Source: Lentisphaeria bacterium (GTDB taxonomy: Bacteria > Verrucomicrobiota > Lentisphaeria > Victivallales > Victivallaceae). From it: 25,611 nucleotides of DNA. The notes below the pieces were generated by a model, which had not been told where the DNA came from, ran no database searches, and was given only the letters and a program-made list of their open reading frames with translations. Shown here one piece after another: positions 7,089 through 12,729 of this stretch; the stretch's first letter is position 1, and each line of letters starts with the position of its first letter. The position numbers and the translations under genes were made by a program. The stretch spans positions 1-25,611 of the forward strand of contig JABLYX010000016.1 of NCBI GenBank assembly GCA_018265615.1, in the 5' to 3' direction.

Positions 7089-7492
7089 ACCCGGGTTCCT
7101 TTCCCGCTGCCGTCAATAACGAAGACACCGCGGCTGATGATATCCATTCCGAGAAGAACGTCAAAACCGCCGCTGCCGGTTGCTTCGGAGACACGCACAG
7201 CCGGAATCCGGCAGCCATTGCCGAACACAAGATCCACCTCGTATACATTAGCGGACTGAGCCCCATGCACTCCGGCTATTTTCACGTTCCCGATCGGATG
7301 AAGTCCGAGTTTTTCCGCTATCTCCCGGGTGATCATGGAACTGGTCGCCCCGGTATCCCAAATGGCGTTGCAGTGATGAACTGGCTGATCGCACATTTCG
7401 CAGAGTTCTGAGCGGCAGGAGATCGTAATGGGAGTGCCGATTTCATTCACTGGATGCGAATATTCGAGAGAAAATGAGAATATGTTTTCCAT
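7058..7492 (-). CDS. Retropepsin-like aspartic protease
   Basis: A 144-residue protein with the single-lobe signature of retroviral-type (clan AA) aspartic proteases: catalytic DTGAT at residues 46-50 in AIWDTGATSSMIT, and the second hydrophobic-Gly element LLGMDII near residue 116. Members act as homodimers, each giving one Asp. Just before the active site is a Cys/His cluster (Cys26, Cys31, Cys34, His39, His40, Cys41) that could bind zinc, unusual for the family. The start at 7492 is set by GGAGG at 7502-7506; the longer frame adds a Pro/Arg-rich stretch across a terminator. It is the last of three minus-strand genes. A role in processing a virion or element protein is inference. Confidence 0.85.
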   Translation of the reverse strand: MENIFSFSLEYSHPVNEIGTPITISCRSELCEMCDQPVHHCNAIWDTGATSSMITREIAEKLGLHPIGNVKIAGVHGAQSANVYEVDLVFGNGCRIPAVRVSEATGSGGFDVLLGMDIISRGVFVIDGSGKGTRVYFACPTASS

Positions 7493-7508
7493 TGCTGAGT
7501 CCTCCAGA

Positions 7509-7532
7509 AAAAAGGCCCCGTTTCCGGGGCCC
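7509..7532 (-). terminator. Terminator after the small Cys protein gene
   Basis: On the minus strand a 7-bp GC stem (CGGGGCC at 7526-7532 in plus orientation, pairing with GGCCCCG 7515-7521) is followed by six T (A-run 7509-7514). It starts 12 bases past the stop of the gene at 7545. The protease gene's ribosome binding site begins three bases beyond the T-run. Confidence 0.85.
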
Positions 7533-7544
7533 CTGTGAGAGCAG

Positions 7545-7883
7545 TTATGCGCTGGCGGCGGCCGGGTTCTGCGCGTCAAAGACGTTCAGGGTAGCAACGC
7601 CGTTGTTGCAGATGATCGTCGCCAGATGCGCCCGGTTTCCGAGGAGACCTGACGCTTCAGCGGCGGCATCTGTGCCGGAATAGACCACTGGCAGCAGGGA
7701 ACCGTCGCAGAGCTGAAGCACCGGCGGCAGCGTCGAGGTCGTTGACGCCGGAACGAAAATCAGAAAAAGATCCTGTTTCCTGAGCTTACAGAGCGTAGTT
7801 TTGATCGTATAAACGACCGATGTGGTGCCGACAATCGGCGCGCCGAGCGCATATTTGCACAGATTGCAATTATAGCAAGCCAT
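7545..7883 (-). CDS. Small cysteine-containing phage-type protein
   Basis: A 112-residue protein beginning MACYNCNLCKY. That N-terminal Cys cluster resembles small conserved proteins in gut-bacterial phage-like islands. The rest is beta-rich with Thr/Ser/Val stretches and an Ala-rich tail. No membrane segment is evident apart from a hydrophobic strand (DLFLIFVPA). The ATG at 7883 was chosen because GGAGG (7890-7894) lies six bases upstream; an alternative TTG two codons earlier would overlap that site. Terminators flank it on both sides, so it may be transcribed mostly by read-through from the glycine-rich gene. Function unknown. Confidence 0.75.
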   Translation of the reverse strand: MACYNCNLCKYALGAPIVGTTSVVYTIKTTLCKLRKQDLFLIFVPASTTSTLPPVLQLCDGSLLPVVYSGTDAAAEASGLLGNRAHLATIICNNGVATLNVFDAQNPAAASA

Positions 7884-7913
7884 TTTCAACCTCCATGGTA
7901 TGAGCGTTGTTGT

Positions 7914-7942
7914 AAAACGCTCCGGCCCGAAAGCCGGAGCGT
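7914..7942 (-). terminator. Terminator after the glycine-rich membrane protein gene
   Basis: A perfect 10-bp stem (ACGCTCCGGC 7917-7926, GCCGGAGCGT 7933-7942) with a 6-base loop, followed on the minus strand by TTTT. It begins eight bases after the stop of the upstream minus-strand gene. Confidence 0.85.
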
Positions 7943-7949
7943 TCCCGGT

Positions 7950-8684
7950 TCAGCAGCTGCCGCAACCGTTGTTGCAGCAACCGCAATTGCCGTTATTCGC
8001 ATACTGGCCGAATCTGTCGAGCACAAAGAGCTGCTGCTTCGCTTCGGCGAGCTTCCGTTCGACTTCCGCGATGTACTGCGTCTGAATCAGCTGCCGGGTC
8101 GCCGCGCCTTCGGTGGCGATGGCCTGCTTGATCTCGCATGCCTGCATCGCGTTGTTGTAGTTCAGCTGGCAGAACTGCTGCGTGATGTTGTTGTTCACCG
8201 CCGCCATGCCGGACTGGGTCTTGCAGCAGCAGTCGGCGATCTGGGCCTGAAGGTCGCGCTGTCCGAGCTGGTTCTGGTACGCTGACTGAGTGACCGCACT
8301 GTTCAGGTTGGCGAAACCGCTGAACATGTTGTCCTTGATCTGTCCCATCAGGTTGGTCTGACCGACCTGCGTCTGAGCATTAAAGTTGACGCCTGCTTTG
8401 ATTTCTGCGATATTAGTTGCGTCGGTAATGGCAAGATCCGCACCGAGGGCGCCGATCCCGGCACATCCTGTACAACCGTTGCCACCGCGATTGTTGCCGC
8501 CGTTACCGCCCCATCCGCCGCCCCAGAAGCAAAACAGCAGGATGATCCAGATCCACCATCCGCCGTCACCGCCCCACGCGCCGCCGCGGTTGCCGTTGCT
8601 GTTCATTGCCGCCATGATTTCCCAGGGATTGGCGCCGCCGCCGTTCCCGACCGGCGAAATGTTGTACACGGGTACTGCTTCCAT
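7950..8684 (-). CDS. Glycine-rich, Cys-tailed membrane-associated phage-type protein
   Basis: A 244-residue protein with three parts: an N-terminal Gly/Asn-rich segment, a very hydrophobic Trp-rich stretch (WWIWIILLFCFW, about residues 43-54) likely to insert in a membrane, and a long Gln/Asn/Ala-rich helical region. It includes a CCC triplet and ends in a Cys/Gly cluster (NCGCCNNGCGSC). The layout resembles hypothetical proteins common in phage-like elements of gut anaerobes; no function is known to me. The cysteine tail could form disulfides or bind metal. The start ATG (8684) is preceded by GAGGTG. It is the first of three minus-strand genes, divergent from the operon at 8872. Confidence 0.82.
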   Translation of the reverse strand: MEAVPVYNISPVGNGGGANPWEIMAAMNSNGNRGGAWGGDGGWWIWIILLFCFWGGGWGGNGGNNRGGNGCTGCAGIGALGADLAITDATNIAEIKAGVNFNAQTQVGQTNLMGQIKDNMFSGFANLNSAVTQSAYQNQLGQRDLQAQIADCCCKTQSGMAAVNNNITQQFCQLNYNNAMQACEIKQAIATEGAATRQLIQTQYIAEVERKLAEAKQQLFVLDRFGQYANNGNCGCCNNGCGSC

Positions 8685-8798
8685 AGATACACCTCATCGT
8701 TGTTGTTTTCCGGACCGGGACGTCCAGTCCTTTTTCGTACCCTACTTTCAAACGGCGGATTGGATAAATGCCGACAGGCCGTTGAAAAAAAATTGTGG

Positions 8799-8827
8799 TT
8801 GCGGAAGCAGCGGAAGATTTATACAAT
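8799..8827 (+). promoter_or_regulatory. Promoter of the small-gene operon
   Basis: TTGCGG (8799-8804) and TACAAT (8822-8827) at 17-bp spacing, in the 187-bp divergent region between the glycine-rich gene and the operon starting at 8872. I see no clear promoter for the minus-strand gene in the same gap. Confidence 0.45.
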
Positions 8828-8871
8828 CGACCGCAAGACGCTATTTTTCCACATAACCCAAGGAGATTCCC

Positions 8872-9348
8872 ATGGATGACGAAAAAACGAGCGAGATTTC
8901 TCCGGAAGAAACGGCATCGGCGGAACCGGTGAAGGAAGAACCTGCGGCAGTCACTGACAAAGCGGCGGAATGCGCGGCCCTCGAGAATGAGGCATATCGC
9001 CGCCACATGGAAGCCTTGAACGCGGAGCTGGTTGAAATCCGCACCCGTTTCGGTATGGAAGATGTGCCAGTTGATCCGGTCGCTGCCTTATCCGGTGAGG
9101 TTTCCGGACTGAAAAGCGGATTTTCCGAGATGAAGGCAATTCTGGAAAGGATTCAGGAACAGAAGGCCGAGGCGCCTCAATCTCCGCCGCCTTATCAGCA
9201 GCCGGCGTGGGTACCTCAGATGGTACAGCAGCCGATGATGCAGCAGCCGATGTTCGGAGCTCCGCCGCTGCCCTATATCCAGACTCCAAGCTATACTCCG
9301 ATCATGCCGGCGATACCCCAATTCAACTTTAACGGAGGGAACAGATAA
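8872..9348 (+). CDS. Acidic coiled-coil protein with Pro/Gln/Met-rich tail
   Basis: A 158-residue protein of unknown function. Residues 1-35 are acidic and disordered-looking. Residues about 35-105 are helical with a heptad-like spacing (LSGEVSGLKSGFSEMKAILERI), probably a coiled coil. The last 50 residues are rich in Pro, Gln, Met and Tyr with repeated QQPM elements. The start has AAGGAGA seven bases upstream. It shares a TAATG stop/start junction with the next gene, so the two are translationally coupled. The composition suggests a scaffold or structural assembly role in a phage-like element, but no family is recognised. Confidence 0.72.
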   Translation: MDDEKTSEISPEETASAEPVKEEPAAVTDKAAECAALENEAYRRHMEALNAELVEIRTRFGMEDVPVDPVAALSGEVSGLKSGFSEMKAILERIQEQKAEAPQSPPPYQQPAWVPQMVQQPMMQQPMFGAPPLPYIQTPSYTPIMPAIPQFNFNGGNR

Positions 9349-9635
9349 TGGCGAACGAAACGACAATCAAAATCAAGCTGAACGCGGACGGTCAGAGTTA
9401 CATCGCTGAAATCGTTGAGGCGGAGGCGAAAACCGGCACGCGACTTGATCAGAAGGTGGCACAGACGATCATTCATATGGATGAGCGTCTGCGCGATCCG
9501 CAAACGCTCCAGATGATTCAGAATGCCCGGCAGAATCCTCAAGGTATGCTTCAGCAGATGATGAGTGGAATGATGAGTGGAGGCGGCGGCATGAATCCGA
9601 TGCAGATGATGCGCGGAATGTTCGGAGGGCAGTAA
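9348..9635 (+). CDS. Small methionine-rich protein
   Basis: A 95-residue protein of unknown function. The N-terminal part (TTIKIKLNADGQSYIAEIVEAEAKTG) looks like a short beta/alpha unit, followed by a helix. The C-terminus is Met/Gly/Gln-rich with a doubled MMSGMMSGG-type repeat and ends GMFGGQ. Its ATG overlaps the previous stop by one base. It is coupled with the genes on both sides. Confidence 0.7.
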   Translation: MANETTIKIKLNADGQSYIAEIVEAEAKTGTRLDQKVAQTIIHMDERLRDPQTLQMIQNARQNPQGMLQQMMSGMMSGGGGMNPMQMMRGMFGGQ

Positions 9636-9636
9636 A

Positions 9637-9720
9637 TTGAAGATGTTTCTGGAACTGAGTTTCTGGCCGGACGGCACTCTGCCGCTGGCAGATCAGCTTT
9701 GGCTCGAATATTTCAACTAA
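9637..9720 (+). CDS. Very small protein, 27 residues
   Basis: A short frame fills the gap between two neighbouring genes: TTG at 9637 (or ATG at 9643) to TAA 9718-9720. It encodes a Trp/Leu-rich peptide containing LSFWPDGTLPLADQLW. The TTG start is favoured because GGAGGG (9624-9629) is seven bases upstream; the ATG would be 13 bases away. The tight packing (1 base after the previous stop, 10 to 16 bases before the next start) supports a real gene, but the size leaves room for doubt. Confidence 0.45.
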   Translation: MKMFLELSFWPDGTLPLADQLWLEYFN

Positions 9721-9736
9721 AAGAAAGGGTATGAAA

Positions 9737-10300
9737 ATGGACGGCAATTACAATGAAGGCAGCACGAACGGCATGAGTATCGGCGGATCGGGCAGTGGAA
9801 ACAATAGCATGATGCGGTACAGCGGCCGGTCGCGCCACTCTTCCGCAGAAGAAGGGCCGTGGGAGGTCGTGGCGGAAATGATCGCTCCGTTCATCAACCG
9901 ATATGATAAGGACGAGGAGGCGCGATACAGCCGGCGCCAGCCACGAACCAGCACCGGCCGGTTCAAGCGGATGCGTTTCTCACGGGAGATAGAAGACGAT
10001 AAGGAAGAAATCGCTTCGATGCTGGCCCGCGAATACAGCCGCGAAGAGCTGCTGGACAAAGCCATCAAAGAGGCGTCCGAGCTCATCAAATGCGCGAGCG
10101 AAAACAAAGAATATGAAGTCTTGCGCGAATTTTCCGAGCTTTGCATCGTCGTGAAAGCCTTCGCGGAATTCTTGCCGGAGGATCTCGAAGAGCAGGCTTG
10201 CGAGGAGGCGGTTGAATATTACGAGCGGAAAGTCGGGCGTTCCGACGACAACCCGCTCGAAGAATATGCTCGCCGCGGTCGCCGCCGTTATCGGCGATAA
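9737..10300 (+). CDS. Unknown basic/acidic phage-type protein
   Basis: A 187-residue protein. The first 45 residues are Gly/Ser/Asn/Arg-rich and look disordered. A short 'RQPRTSTGRFKR' basic patch follows, and the remainder is a strongly charged helical domain with one conserved-looking Cys in ELIKCASENKEY. It ends in RRGRRRYRR, which could bind nucleic acid. I set the start at the ATG 9737 rather than 9731 because AAAGGG (9724-9729) is seven bases from it and only one base from the earlier ATG. It is the last gene before the terminator at 10307 and the tRNA. Function unknown. Confidence 0.72.
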   Translation: MDGNYNEGSTNGMSIGGSGSGNNSMMRYSGRSRHSSAEEGPWEVVAEMIAPFINRYDKDEEARYSRRQPRTSTGRFKRMRFSREIEDDKEEIASMLAREYSREELLDKAIKEASELIKCASENKEYEVLREFSELCIVVKAFAEFLPEDLEEQACEEAVEYYERKVGRSDDNPLEEYARRGRRRYRR

Positions 10301-10306
10301 AACAAC

Positions 10307-10335
10307 AAAGCCCCGGCATCAAAAACCGGGGCTTT
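10307..10335 (+). terminator. Terminator at the end of the element's plus-strand genes
   Basis: A perfect 10-bp stem AAAGCCCCGG / CCGGGGCTTT (10307-10316, 10326-10335) with a 9-base A-rich loop. It can work in both directions. It follows the last phage-type gene by six bases. Confidence 0.85.
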
Positions 10336-10361
10336 CCTTTGTTTATGAGAAAAGCAAGATC

Positions 10362-10383
10362 ATTACATACATAATTACATACA
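10362..10383. repeat. Tandem ATTACATACA repeats beside the tRNA
   Basis: ATTACATACA occurs at 10362-10371 and again at 10374-10383, 12 bp apart, in the AT-rich stretch between the element's last terminator and the tRNA 3' end. Such short direct repeats flanking an attachment core are typical of integrase arm sites. Here that is a suggestion only. Confidence 0.4.
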
Positions 10384-10468
10384 AAAGTGGATGCTTAAAG
10401 GGCAGACAGAGGACTTAATAGATATCGTTGCAATTGAATGTAACTCACTGATAATTAAGCAATAAAAA

Positions 10469-10544
10469 TGGCATCTCCAATGGGAGTCGAACCCATGTTG
10501 CCGGGATGAGAACCCGGTGTCCTAGGCCACTAGACGATGGAGAC
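10469..10544 (-). tRNA. tRNA-Glu (anticodon CTC)
   Basis: A 76-base cloverleaf on the minus strand. The acceptor stem is GTCTCCA/TGGAGAT, the D arm contains GTCTAGTGGCCTAGGAC, and the anticodon loop TTCTCAT gives CTC (reads GAG). The T arm contains GGTTCGACTCC, the discriminator base is G, and CCA is encoded. It is divergent from gltX, the gene for the enzyme that charges it. Its 3' end faces the phage-like region. Confidence 0.95.
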
Positions 10545-10566
10545 GCATGCCTTTGAGACGTGGTTT

Positions 10567-10594
10567 AATATAGTGTATTCCGGCGAAATGTCAA
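10567..10594 (-). promoter_or_regulatory. tRNA-Glu promoter
   Basis: On the minus strand a perfect TTGACA (10594-10589) and TATATT (10572-10567) at 16-bp spacing, placing transcription start about 15 bases before the tRNA. This is as expected for a strong stable-RNA promoter. Confidence 0.75.
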
Positions 10595-10655
10595 CCCCGT
10601 GTTCAGAAAAAAAATGCTTTTTGCCCGGACCTCTCCCGATTTGGGCCGGGAACGG

Positions 10656-10683
10656 TTGCAATCTCCCGTTTCTGCTGTACATT
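10656..10683 (+). promoter_or_regulatory. Probable gltX promoter
   Basis: TTGCAA (10656-10661) and TACATT (10678-10683) at 16-bp spacing. The start codon is 58 bases after the -10 box. A perfect 14-bp palindrome lies in the leader at 10707-10720. Confidence 0.45.
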
Positions 10684-10706
10684 AATCAGACTGTTGTAAT
10701 CATAAT

Positions 10707-10720
10707 CGGGGATATCCCCG
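10707..10720. promoter_or_regulatory. 14-bp perfect palindrome in the gltX leader
   Basis: CGGGGATATCCCCG is self-complementary over its full length and lies between the proposed -10 box and the start codon. It may be an operator; as a hairpin it has no loop of useful size. Confidence 0.45.
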
Positions 10721-10741
10721 GCAAACCGGAAGTGATGGAAA

Positions 10742-12193
10742 ATGTCCGCAGAAACCGTCAGAACCAGATTCGCTCCGAGCCCGACCGGATTCATGCACGT
10801 CGGCAATCTCAGAACCGCGCTTTACGCATTCCTGCTCGCCCGGTCGCAGAAAGGGAAATTCATTCTGCGCATCGAAGACACCGACCAGGCCCGTTATGTC
10901 GACGGCGCCGTCGAGGTGATCTACACGACGCTCGCCGCCGCCGGAATCACGCACGATGAAGGGCCCGATGTCGGCGGCGATTACGGCCCGTACATCCAGA
11001 GCCTGCGCAAGAACCTCTATCTGCCTTATGCGGAGGAGCTCGTGAAGAAAGGTGCAGCCTACTACTGCTTCTGCGACAAGCAGGAACAGCCCGAGCCGGC
11101 GGAGGGGGATGCCGCCGGCTCCGGCTACGACGGCCGCTGCCGCGGGCTCGACCCCGAGACCGTCGCCGCGAACCTTGCCGCCGGAAAGCCGTATGTGATC
11201 CGCCAGAAGATCGACAGGGACGGCGTCTCCACCTATCATGACGCGGTGTATGGCGAGATCACGATCGAAAACAAAGTGCTTGATGACCAGATCCTCATCA
11301 AGCGCGACGGAATGCCCACCTACAACTTCGCAAACGTCGTCGACGATCACACCATGGGAGTCACGCACGTCGTGCGCGGCTGCGAATATCTGTCGAGCAC
11401 GCCGAAGTACAACCTGCTTTACCGGGCGTTCGGCTGGGACGTTCCGGAGTATGTCCACCTGCCGCTCATCATGGGGCGCGATGCCGGGGGCAACGTTTCG
11501 AAGCTTTCGAAGCGCCACGGTTCCGTGAGCTTCGAAGGGCTCGTCGCGGAGGGGTATCTGCCCGCCGCCGTTATCAATTATATCGCGCTGCTCGGCTGGT
11601 CTCCGAAGAACGACCGCGAAATCTTCACGCTCGCCGAGCTTGAGGAGATCTTCAACGTCCACGGGTTGAATAAATCCTCCGCCGTGTTCGATTACGACAA
11701 GCTGACCTGGATGAACGGCGAATACCTGAAAGCGCTTGCTCCGGAGGAGTTCGCGCGCGTTTCCCTGCCGTTCTCCGGCCTCGAAGGCTCGCCGCTCGAA
11801 AAGGAGTGGCCGCTCATCGCTTCGCTGCTTCAGCAGCGGGTCGGCAAGCTGACTGAGATTCCGGAGAAGATCGGTTTCCTCCGGGAGCAGCCGGCATATA
11901 CCGCCGAGCTCTTCAACAACAAGAAGAGCAAATCGAGCCCCGATACCGCAAAAGCCGCGTTCGCCGCACTGCTTCCGGAGTTCGAGGCGCTGGAGGATTG
12001 GAGCATCGACGCGCTGAACGGCATCATGAGCCGCTATGCCGAAGCGCAGGGGGTGAAGCTCGGCCAGCCGATGTGGGCGGTCCGCATCGGCGTCTCCGGT
12101 CTTGCGGTGACGCCCGGAGGACCCGCCGAGATCATGGTGATCCTCGGTAAAACCGAGTCGCTCCGGCGTCTTCGTGAGGCCGCCGGGAAATAA
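10742..12193 (+). CDS. gltX: Glutamate--tRNA ligase
   Basis: Class I aminoacyl-tRNA synthetase that attaches glutamate to tRNA-Glu in the cytoplasm; 483 residues, the usual bacterial length. The HIGH-type motif is HVGN at 19-22 within APSPTGFMHVGNLRTAL, and the KMSKS-type motif is KLSKR at 254-258. RIEDTDQAR and STPKYNLLYRAFGW are also typical of the family. The Rossmann core is in the N-terminal 300 residues, with the helical anticodon-binding region after it. It is divergently oriented to tRNA-Glu(CTC), an uncommon adjacency of an enzyme and its substrate RNA. Whether it is discriminating or also charges tRNA-Gln cannot be decided here. A terminator follows 27 bases after the stop, so it is probably monocistronic. 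Confidence 0.97.
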   Translation: MSAETVRTRFAPSPTGFMHVGNLRTALYAFLLARSQKGKFILRIEDTDQARYVDGAVEVIYTTLAAAGITHDEGPDVGGDYGPYIQSLRKNLYLPYAEELVKKGAAYYCFCDKQEQPEPAEGDAAGSGYDGRCRGLDPETVAANLAAGKPYVIRQKIDRDGVSTYHDAVYGEITIENKVLDDQILIKRDGMPTYNFANVVDDHTMGVTHVVRGCEYLSSTPKYNLLYRAFGWDVPEYVHLPLIMGRDAGGNVSKLSKRHGSVSFEGLVAEGYLPAAVINYIALLGWSPKNDREIFTLAELEEIFNVHGLNKSSAVFDYDKLTWMNGEYLKALAPEEFARVSLPFSGLEGSPLEKEWPLIASLLQQRVGKLTEIPEKIGFLREQPAYTAELFNNKKSKSSPDTAKAAFAALLPEFEALEDWSIDALNGIMSRYAEAQGVKLGQPMWAVRIGVSGLAVTPGGPAEIMVILGKTESLRRLREAAGK

Positions 12194-12219
12194 CGGCAGC
12201 GTCCATATTGCTTTTCCGC

Positions 12220-12249
12220 CGCACCGCAGTCATGCGGTGCGTTTTTTTT
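12220..12249 (+). terminator. gltX terminator
   Basis: A 9-bp stem CGCACCGCA / TGCGGTGCG (12220-12228, 12233-12241) with a GTCA loop and eight T (12242-12249). Confidence 0.93.
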
Positions 12250-12271
12250 CCATCTTTTTCAGTTCGGGGGC

Positions 12272-12300
12272 TTGTAATTGTATTATTTGAATAGTACAAT
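12272..12300 (+). promoter_or_regulatory. Promoter with overlapping operator for the GntR/ABC operon
   Basis: TTGTAA (12272-12277) and TACAAT (12295-12300) at 17-bp spacing. An inverted repeat, TTGTATTA (12278-12285) and TAGTACAA (12292-12299) with 6 bp between, matches at 7 of 8 positions and covers the spacer and most of the -10 box. This is the layout expected for autorepression by the GntR protein encoded just downstream. Confidence 0.7.
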
Positions 12301-12333
12301 AGTAATATGATGATAATACGGAAAGGAGGCGGC

Positions 12334-12729
12334 ATGAAGATCGACCTTGAAAACGGCACACCGATTTACCTTCAGATTATCGGGGAGCTGAAGCTCGCCG
12401 TATTGAGCGGACGTTATCGGGATGGCGACCGGGTACTGCCTGTGCGTGAGCTTGCGATGCAGCTCCGTGTGAACCCGAATACCGTGGCGAAGGCGTACCG
12501 GATGATGCAGGAGGAGGGGCTGCTGATCAGCCGTCCCGGCGGAGGAACCTTTATTTCGGTTCCGCAGGCGTCTGCACTGCGCCGGGAGCGCGAGGAAGCC
12601 GTGGCGGCGGAATTGGCGGATGTCGTTGTGAAGGCGCGGGCGTTCGGAATCTCTCCCGGGCGGCTCCGCGAGCTTCTCGATGAGGCATGGAAATGTGGTG
12701 GTCAACAGGAAACGGAGGGTGGGATATGA
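12334..12729 (+). CDS. GntR-family repressor, YtrA type
   Basis: A 131-residue regulator with the N-terminal winged helix of GntR proteins: TPIYLQIIGELKLAVLSG, then LPVRELAMQLRVNPNTVAKAYR (about residues 38-59) and the wing EEGLLISRPGGGTF. The short helical tail without a large effector domain marks the YtrA subfamily, whose members repress operons for ABC transporters. The ATG at 12334 follows AAGGAGG closely, so an in-frame ATG at 12307 was rejected. It overlaps the permease gene by an ATGA junction. An inverted repeat in its own promoter (12278-12299) is the likely binding site. The inducing signal is unknown; cell-envelope stress is common for relatives. Confidence 0.93.
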   Translation: MKIDLENGTPIYLQIIGELKLAVLSGRYRDGDRVLPVRELAMQLRVNPNTVAKAYRMMQEEGLLISRPGGGTFISVPQASALRREREEAVAAELADVVVKARAFGISPGRLRELLDEAWKCGGQQETEGGI

